From Hungateiclostridiaceae bacterium UBA3922 (lineage in GTDB: Bacteria; Bacillota; Clostridia; Acetivibrionales; DTU013): a stretch of 12,577 nt of DNA. Made by a program: the position numbers and the translations under genes. Below, in pieces: positions 1 to 7,465 of the stretch. Below the pieces are notes generated by a model that saw only the letters and a list, made by a program, of their open reading frames with translations, made no database searches and was not told where the DNA came from. How positions within the stretch are numbered: the stretch's first letter is position 1; every line of letters starts with the position of its first letter. The DNA lies in contig DGEQ01000113.1 in assembly GCA_002386045.1 (NCBI GenBank), positions 21,277 to 33,853 of the forward strand, read 5' to 3'.

Positions 1-97
1 GGTGACACTTCTCTGCGACGTGTGACACTTCTCTTCCAAAGAGGAATACCTCTTGATGAGAAGTGTCACCGTACTGCTTTTCAGAGAAGTGTCACGC
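1..97. repeat. Nested palindromic repeat elements downstream of argH
   Basis: Two inverted pairs sit one inside the other. The outer arms are at 2-14 and 83-95 (GTGACACTTCTCT and its complement). The inner arms are at 22-33 and 58-69 (GTGACACTTCTC and its complement). A third small inverted pair, AAGAGG/CCTCTT, lies at 39-44 and 49-54. The inner unit (19-71) is 53 bp long and aligns without gaps, on the opposite strand, to the two units between argG and argH, with about 43 of 53 positions identical by hand. Removing 19-71 leaves an outer unit of about 45 bp that still begins GGTGACAC and ends GTGTCACGCG like the others. This looks like one copy inserted in another. It lies just past the argH stop, and the window edge may cut off further copies. 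It lacks a T-run, so it does not look like a simple terminator. Confidence 0.85.
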
Positions 98-132
98 GCT
101 TCTGAACGTATCACCGCATCTCTTTTCAAAGG

Positions 133-1512
133 TCATCGGGCCGATCCCAGGAACTTCCTTCCATTCTCGATGGATGCCATTACGCTTCCAGGAGCAGGAC
201 CTCCCGGCAGCCTGCGGTCGGAAACGCAGCTTTCAAGGCTGATGGCCCTGTAAACATCATCTTCTATCTTCGGCGAAAACTCCCTGAACTCTTCCATCGT
301 CAGTTCGTTCAATGACTTATCGTTATTTATGCAGTACAGCACGATCCTGCCGACTATCTCGTGGGCGCTGCGGAACGGGATCCCCTTTTTCACGAGATAG
401 TCCGCCAGGTCCGTGGCATTGGTGAAGCCCCCGCAGGCCGCCCTGTACATGTTCTCGCGTTTTATCTTCATCGTCGAGAGCATCTTTGTGAACACGGGCA
501 GGCAGGCTTTCACCGTGTCTACGGCATCGAAAATGGCCTCCTTGTCCTCCTGCATGTCCTTGTTGTATGCGAGGGGCAGCGCTTTCATCATCGTAAGCAG
601 CGCGACGAGCGAGCCGTAGACGCGGCCGGTCTTGCCCCTGATCAGTTCTGCCACGTCGGGGTTCTTCTTCTGGGGCATGATGCTGCTGCCGGTGCTGTAG
701 GCATCATCCATCTCGACGAATGAGAACTCCGCCGAAGACCACAGTATCAGCTCTTCGCAGAAACGGCTCAGGTGCATCATGATTATCGACAGGCAGGAAG
801 CCAGTTCAATGACGAAATCCCTGTCGCTGACGCCGTCGAGGCTGTTTTCTGTAATGGCCGGGAAACCGAGCTTTTCGGCTACATATTGCCTGTCGAGGGG
901 GTAGGTGGTCCCCGCGAGGGCGCCCGAGCCGAGAGGCATGACGTTCATCCGGCCATAGCAATCGTCCAGTCTTTCCACATCGCGCCTGAACATCTGGAAA
1001 TATGCCATCATGTGGTGGGCCAGCGTTATGGGCTGGGCCCTCTGGAGATGGGTGTAGCCCGGCATGACTATGTTCGTGCTTTTTTCACTGATATCCAGCA
1101 GCACGGACATCAGCTCCAGAAGCATCGACTTGATCGTACCGACCTCACCTTTCAGGTACATGCGCAGATCGAGCGCTACCTGGTCATTGCGGCTTCTCCC
1201 GGTGTGCAGCTTCCTTCCGGTGTCGCCTATCCGCTCGATCAGTATTTTCTCTATGTTCATGTGGATGTCTTCGGCTTCCGTTTCGAACTGCACTTTGCCG
1301 CTTTCGATATCGCTGAGTATCTCCCTGAGAGTGGTACAGATCAGTTCCGCTTCTTCGGCAGAGATCACGCCGACCTTGCCGAGCATCTCGGCATGGGCGA
1401 TGCTGCCTTCGATATCCTGCCTGTACATCCTCGAATCGAAACGTATGGACGAATGGAAGTCGTCCACGGCTTTATCAGTGCCGGCAGTGAACCTGCCTCC
1501 CCAGAGTTTCAT
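133..1512 (-). CDS. argH: Argininosuccinate lyase
   Basis: This enzyme splits argininosuccinate into arginine and fumarate, the last step of arginine synthesis, in the cytoplasm. The protein has 459 residues, normal for the family, and is a member of the fumarase/aspartase superfamily. It starts with the typical KLWGGRF segment. It has HTGRSRNDQ at 103-111, GYTHLQRAQP at 152-161 with the general acid/base histidine H155, and the lyase signature GSSIMPQKKNP at 275-285 with the catalytic serine in the S276-S277 pair. I chose ATG at 1512 because AAGGAG lies 9 nt upstream (1522-1527) and family members start here; an upstream in-frame ATG would add 11 unrelated residues and has no such site. It follows argG after 178 bp filled by two palindromic repeats, the nearer ending about 10 bp from the argH ribosome binding site. 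It is probably cotranscribed with argG. No key residue is missing. Confidence 0.97.
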   Translation of the reverse strand: MKLWGGRFTAGTDKAVDDFHSSIRFDSRMYRQDIEGSIAHAEMLGKVGVISAEEAELICTTLREILSDIESGKVQFETEAEDIHMNIEKILIERIGDTGRKLHTGRSRNDQVALDLRMYLKGEVGTIKSMLLELMSVLLDISEKSTNIVMPGYTHLQRAQPITLAHHMMAYFQMFRRDVERLDDCYGRMNVMPLGSGALAGTTYPLDRQYVAEKLGFPAITENSLDGVSDRDFVIELASCLSIIMMHLSRFCEELILWSSAEFSFVEMDDAYSTGSSIMPQKKNPDVAELIRGKTGRVYGSLVALLTMMKALPLAYNKDMQEDKEAIFDAVDTVKACLPVFTKMLSTMKIKRENMYRAACGGFTNATDLADYLVKKGIPFRSAHEIVGRIVLYCINNDKSLNELTMEEFREFSPKIEDDVYRAISLESCVSDRRLPGGPAPGSVMASIENGRKFLGSAR

Positions 1513-1537
1513 CGCATCAGGCTCCTTTTCAAGGTGC

Positions 1538-1589
1538 GGTGACACTCCTCAGTGACGGGCATTCCTTTGTGGCAGAGGAGTGTCACGCG
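1538..1589 (-). repeat. Palindromic repeat unit 1, argG-argH gap
   Basis: This is a 52-bp unit with perfect 12-bp arms GTGACACTCCTC (1539-1550) and GAGGAGTGTCAC (1575-1586) around a 24-nt centre. It differs at only 5 of 52 positions from the next unit, which starts 66 bp further on. It belongs to the same family as the copy at 19-71, which lies in the opposite orientation. In an argG-argH transcript it would form a stable hairpin just upstream of the argH ribosome binding site, so it could affect mRNA stability or translation; that role is inference. No T-run follows the stem. Confidence 0.88.
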
Positions 1590-1603
1590 TTTGATTACGG
1601 TTC

Positions 1604-1655
1604 GGTGACACTCCTCAGTGACGGGTATTCCTCAATGGCAGAGGAGTGTCACACG
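1604..1655 (-). repeat. Palindromic repeat unit 2, argG-argH gap
   Basis: This is the second tandem copy, with arms at 1605-1616 and 1641-1652 (GTGACACTCCTC / GAGGAGTGTCAC), separated from unit 1 by a 14-nt spacer. The differences from unit 1 are in the centre and the outer edge; the 12-bp arms are identical. Its reverse complement aligns over 53 positions with 19-71, including an identical GAGGAATACC block in the centre, so it is more than a chance inverted repeat. Confidence 0.88.
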
Positions 1656-1690
1656 TTGTGGGTTCTGCTGTTGTTTATCGATTTCTCATT

Positions 1691-2911
1691 TCATTCTTTA
1701 TCTTTTTTCTTGTTCATTACAAGGGCGCGGACCTTGAGCGGCAGGCCGAACAGGTTGATGAACCCTTCGGCGTCTTTCTGGTTGTACACCTCGTCCCTGC
1801 CGAAGGTGGAGAGTTCTTCGCTGTACAGCGAGTATGGCGACTGTACACCTGCGGGCATGACATTGCCCTTGTAGAGCTTCAGGCGGACCGTGCCGGTCAC
1901 CGTCTTCTGCGTGCTGTCCACGAATGCCGACAGCGCCTCTCTCAGCGGAGTGTACCACTGGCCGTAGTATACCAGTTCGGCGAACCTCTGGGCCACGATA
2001 TCCTTGTAGTGCAGTGTGTCCCTGTCGAGGCAGAGCAGTTCCAGTTCCCTGTGGGCGGCATAGAGTATGGTGCCGCCGGGCGTTTCATAAACGCCCCTGG
2101 ACTTCATGCCCACCAGGCGGTTCTCGACCATGTCCACGATGCCTATGCCGTTCTCTCCTCCGAGCTTGTTGAGCTTCTCCATGAGTTCGATCGGGGAGTA
2201 CTCGACGCCGTCGATCTTTTTCGGTATGCCCTGCTCGAAACAGATCTCGACATATGTCGGCCTGTCGGGTGCTTTTTCCGGGGGAACCATAAGTTTGAGC
2301 AGCTTATCGTACTGCGGCTCGTTCCACGGGTCCTCCAGGTCGGAACCTTCATGGCTCAGGTGCCAGATGTTCCTGTCCATGCTGTAATTGTCCTTCTTGG
2401 TGACAGGTATCGGTATGTTCCTTGCCACGGCATAATCTATGGCGTCTTCCCTGGACCTGATGTCCCAGATCCTCCAGGGGGCGATTATCTTAAGGTGCGG
2501 CGCCAGCGCTTTCACGGTCAGTTCGAACCTGACCTGGTCATTGCCCTTGCCCGTAGCTCCGTGGGCTATGGCGACGGCTCCTTCCTTCTCGGCGATCTCA
2601 ACGAGCCTCTTTGCGATGACGGGCCTTGCAAAGGACGTGCCGAGCAGGTATTTGCCCTCATATATGGCATGGGCCTTGAGGGTCGGGAATATGAAGTCTG
2701 TAATGAATTCCTCCCTCAGGTCCTCGATATATATTTTGCTTGCGCCGGTTTTTATGGCTTTTTCCCTCAGCGGCTCGAGTTCCTCGCCCTGGCCTACGTC
2801 CGCTGCCATCGCGATGACTTCGTAATCATAGTTTTCCTTGAGCCAGGGTATGATGATGGACGTGTCTAGTCCCCCCGAATACGCCAGTACCACTTTTTCC
2901 TTGCTACTCAT
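1691..2911 (-). CDS. argG: Argininosuccinate synthase
   Basis: This enzyme joins citrulline and aspartate using ATP to give argininosuccinate, AMP and pyrophosphate, the step before argH. The protein has 406 residues, the usual length for the bacterial type. The N-terminal pyrophosphatase-type ATP loop AYSGGLDTS is at 10-18. GATGKGNDQVRFE at 118-130 and the NIWHLSHEGSDLEDP segment near 181-195 are the citrulline/aspartate-binding signatures. The ATG at 2911 has GGAGG 7 nt upstream (2919-2923). It is the first gene of an argG-argH unit and is divergent from ruvC. A strong promoter and an ArgR-box-like palindrome lie upstream, consistent with repression by arginine. The C-terminus ends in a short lysine-rich tail, which is not alarming. 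Confidence 0.97.
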   Translation of the reverse strand: MSSKEKVVLAYSGGLDTSIIIPWLKENYDYEVIAMAADVGQGEELEPLREKAIKTGASKIYIEDLREEFITDFIFPTLKAHAIYEGKYLLGTSFARPVIAKRLVEIAEKEGAVAIAHGATGKGNDQVRFELTVKALAPHLKIIAPWRIWDIRSREDAIDYAVARNIPIPVTKKDNYSMDRNIWHLSHEGSDLEDPWNEPQYDKLLKLMVPPEKAPDRPTYVEICFEQGIPKKIDGVEYSPIELMEKLNKLGGENGIGIVDMVENRLVGMKSRGVYETPGGTILYAAHRELELLCLDRDTLHYKDIVAQRFAELVYYGQWYTPLREALSAFVDSTQKTVTGTVRLKLYKGNVMPAGVQSPYSLYSEELSTFGRDEVYNQKDAEGFINLFGLPLKVRALVMNKKKDKE

Positions 2912-3037
2912 ACCAATTCCTCCGTATCTGTGCTAGAATAATAGATGCATGCTGTATGCAGCAGCGGCAGTATCCCGTGTGGATCCGCCGCGGTCGATCA
3001 CAGCTGTTTACAGCTATATTTTAATAGTCCTGCAAAG

Positions 3038-3066
3038 ATTATACAACACGATGCATAATTATGCAA
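3038..3066 (-). promoter_or_regulatory. Sigma-A promoter of argG
   Basis: On the minus strand, TTGCAT (3061-3066) and a perfect TATAAT (3038-3043) are separated by 17 nt. Transcription would start near 3031, giving a leader of about 120 nt before argG. The leader contains small possible hairpins (3001-3015 and 2950-2963). I see no T-box sequence and no terminator-antiterminator pair, so control is more likely at the promoter. Confidence 0.75.
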
Positions 3067-3087
3067 TACATATTATAAATATTCACA
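3050..3087 (-). promoter_or_regulatory. Candidate ArgR operator (tandem ARG boxes)
   Basis: TGCATAATTATGCA at 3052-3065 is a perfect 14-bp palindrome. It differs from the known ARG box core TGAATWWWWATTCA only at one symmetric pair. A weaker second box lies at 3072-3085 and matches that core at 11 of 14 positions. Taken as 18-bp boxes (3050-3067 and 3070-3087), the two are 2 bp apart, close to the 2-3 bp spacing known for ArgR sites. The first overlaps the -35 element and spacer of the argG promoter, where bound ArgR would block RNA polymerase. ArgR itself is not in this window, so the assignment is inferred. Confidence 0.6.
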
Positions 3088-3118
3088 ACAAAATCCTCGC
3101 GCGTCGGAAGGCGGTCAT

Positions 3119-3610
3119 ATGGTTATCATGGGAATAGACCCTGGATTTGCAATCACGGGGTATGGTATAGTAAAATACGAGGGGAACAGATTTTCGCCCG
3201 TCACGTACGGAGTTGTCCTGACGGATGCAGGAGAACCCTTTGCTCAGCGGCTTCTGAAACTGGACAACGAGATATGCGCCATAGTCGAAATGTACAGGCC
3301 GGATGCCGTAGCGGTGGAAGAGCTGTTTTTCAACAAGAATATAAAGACCGCCATAATGGCAGCCCACGGCAGGGGGATATCCCTTACGGCTGTTGCGAGA
3401 TGCGGTGTCGAGGTGTTCGAGTACACGCCGCTGCAGGTAAAGCAGGCAGTGGTCGGCTACGGCAGGGCGGACAAGGCGCAGGTCCAGCAGATGGTCAGGG
3501 CGATACTCAATCTTCCGGAGATCCCCAAACCCGATGATGCGGCAGATGCCCTGGCGATAGCTATCTGCCACGGCCATTCATACAAGTTGTCGAAAATCGA
3601 TTACAGGTGA
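3119..3610 (+). CDS. ruvC: Holliday junction resolvase RuvC
   Basis: RuvC is the endonuclease that cuts Holliday junctions symmetrically after RuvAB branch migration, in the cytoplasm. The protein has 163 residues and an RNase H-like fold. The four expected acidic metal ligands are visible: D7 in GIDPG, E67 in AVEELFF, and D140 and D143 in DDAADALA. The ATG at 3119 is preceded by GGAAGGCGG, a reasonable ribosome binding site, and gives a standard N-terminus. It is the first gene of ruvC-ruvA-ruvB and is divergent from argG, with 207 bp between them. The stop codon TGA lies inside the ribosome binding site (AGGTGA) of ruvA. I could not pick a convincing promoter for this direction within the argG operator region. 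Confidence 0.96.
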   Translation: MVIMGIDPGFAITGYGIVKYEGNRFSPVTYGVVLTDAGEPFAQRLLKLDNEICAIVEMYRPDAVAVEELFFNKNIKTAIMAAHGRGISLTAVARCGVEVFEYTPLQVKQAVVGYGRADKAQVQQMVRAILNLPEIPKPDDAADALAIAICHGHSYKLSKIDYR

Positions 3611-3615
3611 CGAGC

Positions 3616-4227
3616 ATGTACGCATACATAAGAGGAAAGCTTGAGGCAAGGGGAAGCGACCACATCGTCATAGATGCCGGCGGTGTGGGTTACATGATCT
3701 ATACTTCGCAGACGACGCTGGCAGAAGCGGCCCGCCTGGAACCGGGCCGGGAATTCAAGGCATACACGCATCTGCATGTGAGGGAAGATGCGATGGACCT
3801 TTACGGGTTCGCCACGTATGAAGAACTTTCCCTGTTCAGGATGTTGCTGACCGTTTCCGGCGTCGGGCCGAAAGTCGCACTGTCGCTGCTGTCTGCCGTG
3901 TCCCCTTCAAAATTCAGCCTTGCCGTAATAACCGACGACGTAAAGACGCTGACGAAAGCACCGGGCGTTGGCAGCAAGACGGCCCAGAGGATCATACTGG
4001 AGCTCAGGGACAAGCTGAAAAAGGAGCAACTGGATGCCAGGGCGGCGGCCGGGGCGGATCTGCCGCAGCTGCCGCAGGAAGGTTCAAGGCTGTCCGAAGC
4101 CGTCAGCGCACTCATGGTACTTGGCTATACGCAGGCAGAAGCAAACCGGGCGGTTGCGTCCGTTTACTCCGATGAACTGGAACTCGAAGAGATCGTCAGA
4201 AAAGCCCTGAAAGGGCTGGTAAGGTAA
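3616..4227 (+). CDS. ruvA: Holliday junction branch migration protein RuvA
   Basis: RuvA binds the four-way junction as a tetramer and loads the RuvB motor. The protein has 203 residues, the same length as in E. coli. An OB-fold domain occupies about 1-62. Two helix-hairpin-helix motifs contact DNA, with VSGVGPKVA at 80-88 and APGVGSKTA at 115-123. A flexible linker runs from about 137 to 157, followed by the C-terminal domain that contacts RuvB. I chose ATG at 3616 because AGGTGA (3605-3610) lies 5 nt upstream and MYAYIRGKL is the usual start; a GTG at 3607 has no ribosome binding site. It starts 5 nt after the ruvC stop, implying translational coupling. Confidence 0.96.
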   Translation: MYAYIRGKLEARGSDHIVIDAGGVGYMIYTSQTTLAEAARLEPGREFKAYTHLHVREDAMDLYGFATYEELSLFRMLLTVSGVGPKVALSLLSAVSPSKFSLAVITDDVKTLTKAPGVGSKTAQRIILELRDKLKKEQLDARAAAGADLPQLPQEGSRLSEAVSALMVLGYTQAEANRAVASVYSDELELEEIVRKALKGLVR

Positions 4228-4278
4228 GGCTGCCTGCCGTGGAGCGGAGCCGGATAAAGGATTTGCGGAGGAAGAACG

Positions 4279-5310
4279 ATGGATGAAGAAAGACTGACCG
4301 AGACAAAAGCAGTAAGCGAGGATATCGACGAGACCAGCCTCAGGCCGAGGAGCCTGGATGAATATATAGGCCAGAAAAAAGTCAAGGAAAACATGAGGGT
4401 GTTCATAGAGGCGGCCAAAAGGCGGAGGGAGCCGCTGGACCATGTGCTTCTCTACGGGCCGCCCGGCCTTGGCAAGACTACGCTGGCCAGTATCATAGCC
4501 GCAGAACTCGGCGTCAATATCCGCATCACTTCCGGGCCTGCCATAGAAAGGCCCGGCGACCTGGCAGCCATACTTACCAACCTCAGCGATTTCGACGTTC
4601 TGTTCATAGATGAGATACACCGCCTCAACAGGACCGTGGAAGAGATACTTTACCCGGCGATGGAGGATTTCGCGCTTGACATAATCATAGGCAAAGGGCC
4701 GAGTGCCCGCTCCATCAGGCTGGATCTGCCCAAATTCACGCTTGTGGGTGCTACAACCAGGGCGGGACTGCTGACATCGCCCCTGCGGGACAGGTTCGGC
4801 GTCATAAACCGGCTCGATATGTACGATGTCGAAGAGCTTACGCTTATCGTCAAGCGCTCTGCTTCGATACTGGGTGTCGGGATAGATGACAGGGGCGCGG
4901 GCGAAATAGCCAGGAGATCCAGGGGGACGCCCAGGATAGCCAACAGGCTGCTCAAGAGGGTCCGTGACTTCGCGCAGGTCAAGGGCGAGGGTGTCATAGA
5001 CGCCGAAACCGCGGCAATGGCGCTGAATGCCCTCGAAGTGGACGGCATCGGCCTGGACAGGACAGACAGGAACATGCTTTCAAGCATAATCGAGAAGTTC
5101 GGCGGTGGCCCGGTGGGACTGGATACGCTTGCCGCCTGCATAGGCGAAGAACCGGATACCATCGAGGACGTGTACGAGCCGTACCTGCTCCAGATCGGGT
5201 TCATCAAGAAAACTCCCAGGGGCAGGATGGCCACGAAGCTTGCCTATGACCACCTCGGCATCAGGATGAAGGGCGGCTTTTATGAACAGCAGGAGATGGA
5301 TATTGACTGA
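4279..5310 (+). CDS. ruvB: Holliday junction DNA helicase RuvB
   Basis: RuvB is the AAA+ ATPase ring that drives branch migration with RuvA. The protein has 343 residues, normal length. Walker A is GPPGLGKTT at 60-68, Walker B is LFIDEIH at 108-114, sensor 1 is GATTR at 157-161, and the arginine of RGTPRIANR near 215-223 belongs to sensor 2. A C-terminal winged-helix domain (about 256-330) ends with the conserved GFIKKTPRGR segment. GGAGG lies just upstream of the ATG. The gap after ruvA is 51 bp with no promoter or terminator seen, so it belongs to the ruv operon. No clear terminator follows the gene. Confidence 0.97.
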   Translation: MDEERLTETKAVSEDIDETSLRPRSLDEYIGQKKVKENMRVFIEAAKRRREPLDHVLLYGPPGLGKTTLASIIAAELGVNIRITSGPAIERPGDLAAILTNLSDFDVLFIDEIHRLNRTVEEILYPAMEDFALDIIIGKGPSARSIRLDLPKFTLVGATTRAGLLTSPLRDRFGVINRLDMYDVEELTLIVKRSASILGVGIDDRGAGEIARRSRGTPRIANRLLKRVRDFAQVKGEGVIDAETAAMALNALEVDGIGLDRTDRNMLSSIIEKFGGGPVGLDTLAACIGEEPDTIEDVYEPYLLQIGFIKKTPRGRMATKLAYDHLGIRMKGGFYEQQEMDID

Positions 5311-5370
5311 GATTGGCAATATTACATCAGTGTTAAATTATAATTAAAGAATATCGGCAAATCACTACCC

Positions 5371-5392
5371 TTGTCGAATTTTGTGGTATTCT
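5371..5392 (+). promoter_or_regulatory. Candidate amidase promoter with a Spo0A box
   Basis: TTGTCGAA at 5371-5378 matches the known Spo0A binding consensus (TGTCGAA core) exactly. Just downstream, TGG plus TATTCT (5384-5392) resembles an extended -10 element. No good -35 hexamer lies 16-18 nt upstream, so the promoter is weak or needs an activator. The leader to the amidase start would be about 65 nt. A single 8-bp match can arise by chance. Confidence 0.35.
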
Positions 5393-5463
5393 GTAAACAG
5401 GTCAAATCCTTACGGGCAGCTGCTTTGCAGGATCACAAATGAAAATTCGGCGGGGGGTCATTC

Positions 5464-7299
5464 ATGAAAAGGATCATTTCATTTTTTCTGGTCATTTCTG
5501 TTGTCTTGTTGTCCGGAGTATCTGCAGTCCATGCGGAAAACGGAGCCGGTACCGCGCCGGACGCCAGGGATCTGCCGTCTGATGTGCTGTTGCGTGATGA
5601 ACTGCCTGACAGCACGGATATGCCTGACAGCCTGTCACCCGGAGGGAAACCGGGCAGCAGCGGGGAATCTGCCATGGGCCTCGGCGGAGGATCTGCCGTG
5701 GGATCCACCGGAGGACCCGCCGGGGAACATGACGGGGAGCCCGGGGAGAGAGGCAGGCTGGACAGGATCGACTATTCCGCGGACGATCTGTATGAGGCCG
5801 TCAGCATCCTGGTGCCCGGGTCAACGCACTATAGCATAAAGGAAATGTCCGACCCGGCGAGGATCGTCATAGACCTGTACGATACGGACGTTCCGGGCGG
5901 ACAGGGGATCATCCCGGCCGACGGTACATATGTAAAAAGGATAAGATATGCACAGTTTACCGAAAAGATAGCAAGGGTCGTACTAGATGTAAGCGAAGGC
6001 TATGACTTTTCGATAGTGAGGACCGATACGGGCCTTGCGGCATATGTCAGTGGATACCCCGGACCAGGAGAACTCCGGGAAAACGGCGTGATACCGCTTG
6101 GCCCCGGATACCGGATCAGCGTGTCGGGAAGCGGGTCGGACGAGACTGTTGAGATAGAACTCGGCAGCTATTATGATTACAGCATAACAAGGCTGACAGA
6201 TCCCGAGCGGATCCTGGTCACGATACCGGAGGCGGATGTATACTCGGCGGCCAAGCGGTTCGATCATGACGGCGAATGGATCAGTTCGGTGGAATATGCG
6301 GCGGCGGGAAGGTCCGGGGCGGAGATAACCATCGGCCTCACGGCACAGTTCCAGTACAGTGCGGAGTTGTCGGACGGGAAACTCAGGATATCGTTCTCAT
6401 GGCCGTCGTACAGGAACATCATATACCGCAACAGTGCGGACCGGGTGTATTTCCTCTTGAAAAAGGCCGCGCTGACGAAAGGCACTAAGGACCTCAAACC
6501 CCTTTATACAGCTTCGTATGATAAGAGCGGCATGACCTGGACGGTCACGTTCCCGACCCGGAACGCGGACCTGGGTGAGGGGGCCCTGGATATAAACGAC
6601 CTGTACCTCAAATCATTCGAAGTAAGAAACAACGGTGACGGCACCACATCGCTCATATTCAACGGCCGGCCGGGCAATTCTTACCTGGTTTATACCAGGG
6701 ATTCCGGCGATACTGCGATAACAGTTATGAGGCCTGCTGCAAAAGGAGATAAGATAGTCGTGATCGATGCCGGCCACGGGGGCACGGCCACGGGGGCGCG
6801 TTACGGCGATCTCTATGAAAAGGACCTGAATCTCGATATAGCCAGGCGCCTGGAAGCGCTGCTCAATAGCAAGGGTGTCAAGACATACTTGATCAGGTCG
6901 GACGACAGCAACGTGGATAATTACGAACGGGCATACATAGCCAACATGCTGGGGGCGGCGCTGTATCTCAGTATACACAACAACGCATCGCCAAAAAGCA
7001 GTGTCAGGGGGACCATGACTCTTTGCTATCCTTCGACGAAAAGCGGGTTTACCGGCAGGCAGTTCGCGCAGATCGTCCAGAGACATATGGTCGCTGCCCT
7101 GGATACGGTCGACCTGAAGGTGAGACTGAGACCCGATCTTATTGTGCTGAGAGAAACATACATGCCGGCGGCCCTGGCAGAAGTGGCGTTCCTGACGAAC
7201 AGCAGCGACAGGGAGAAGCTGCGGGATGAGTCATTCAGGCAGACTGCTGCCGAAGCCCTGTGCAGTTCCGTCCTGGAAGCACTGGACGAAGTGGCCTGA
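5464..7299 (+). CDS. Exported N-acetylmuramoyl-L-alanine amidase with AMIN domains
   Basis: This is predicted to cut the bond between N-acetylmuramic acid and the stem peptide in peptidoglycan, outside the membrane. The 611 residues begin with a Sec signal peptide (1-24, charged start, hydrophobic core, cleavage after VHA). A Gly/Ser/Pro/Asp-rich low-complexity linker spans about 26-95. At least two AMIN-like beta-rich cell-wall targeting domains follow (about 107-197 and 215-312), and 315-423 may be a third, degenerate one. The C-terminal Amidase_3 domain (429-608) keeps its zinc ligands H438 (DAGHGG), E452 and H505 (SIHNN) and the catalytic E573 (AEVAFLTN), so it should be active. The ATG at 5464 follows a GGGGGG tract that could pair with the 16S tail partly through G-U wobbles. 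It sits between ruvB and gerM. A role in division, growth or sporulation cannot be told apart from sequence. Confidence 0.92.
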   Translation: MKRIISFFLVISVVLLSGVSAVHAENGAGTAPDARDLPSDVLLRDELPDSTDMPDSLSPGGKPGSSGESAMGLGGGSAVGSTGGPAGEHDGEPGERGRLDRIDYSADDLYEAVSILVPGSTHYSIKEMSDPARIVIDLYDTDVPGGQGIIPADGTYVKRIRYAQFTEKIARVVLDVSEGYDFSIVRTDTGLAAYVSGYPGPGELRENGVIPLGPGYRISVSGSGSDETVEIELGSYYDYSITRLTDPERILVTIPEADVYSAAKRFDHDGEWISSVEYAAAGRSGAEITIGLTAQFQYSAELSDGKLRISFSWPSYRNIIYRNSADRVYFLLKKAALTKGTKDLKPLYTASYDKSGMTWTVTFPTRNADLGEGALDINDLYLKSFEVRNNGDGTTSLIFNGRPGNSYLVYTRDSGDTAITVMRPAAKGDKIVVIDAGHGGTATGARYGDLYEKDLNLDIARRLEALLNSKGVKTYLIRSDDSNVDNYERAYIANMLGAALYLSIHNNASPKSSVRGTMTLCYPSTKSGFTGRQFAQIVQRHMVAALDTVDLKVRLRPDLIVLRETYMPAALAEVAFLTNSSDREKLRDESFRQTAAEALCSSVLEALDEVA

Positions 7300-7352
7300 T
7301 GAGGCAGGATCCCCCGGTACGGCAGTGCAGCATTATGTTGTAGATCATGAAT

Positions 7353-7392
7353 AAAAAAATCAGCAGAATTTATGTATTCTGTTGATTTTTTT
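7353..7392 (+). terminator. Strong intrinsic terminator after the amidase gene
   Basis: A 17-bp stem (7353-7369 with 7376-7392, one G-T wobble) closes a 6-nt loop. It starts with a run of seven A and ends in a run of eight T. The A-run makes it potentially bidirectional, but only the plus-strand gene upstream needs it. It separates the amidase from the gerM cluster. Confidence 0.9.
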
Positions 7393-7405
7393 TATGTATC
7401 CCGTG

Positions 7406-7414
7406 TGGTAACAT
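7406..7414 (+). promoter_or_regulatory. Possible extended -10 promoter for gerM
   Basis: TGG followed by TAACAT gives an extended -10-like site just after the terminator, sharing a TGTGGTA string with the candidate amidase promoter. The -35 position falls in the T-run of the terminator and has no consensus. A sporulation sigma factor may instead read this gene; I found no convincing sigma-E, -F, -G or -H match. Confidence 0.25.
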
Positions 7415-7465
7415 TATGTAAGATTTGCCCCGGGAAATACTAAAACCTTCTCCGGTTGTCCATAA

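Noticed and set aside
772..1542. 256-codon open frame on the plus strand opposite argH
   Set aside because: It is an antisense shadow of argH with no recognisable domain, and it runs into the palindromic repeat.
1538..1655. Possible CRISPR array (two repeats about 66 bp apart)
   Set aside because: The repeated unit is 52 bp with a short 14-nt spacer, only two copies are tandem, the related copy is inverted, and no cas gene is present.
1646..2869. 407-codon open frame on the plus strand opposite argG
   Set aside because: It is a shadow of argG caused by codon composition. It shows no family motifs or ribosome binding site, while argG is complete on the other strand.
2912..3031. Possible T-box or other riboswitch in the argG leader
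   Set aside because: There is no T-box sequence, no antiterminator-terminator pair and no T-run; only small isolated hairpins are present.
5345..5353. AAAGAATAT as a sigma-H -10 element before the amidase gene
   Set aside because: No AGGAWWW-like -35 lies at the right distance upstream, and the match alone is common in AT-rich gaps.
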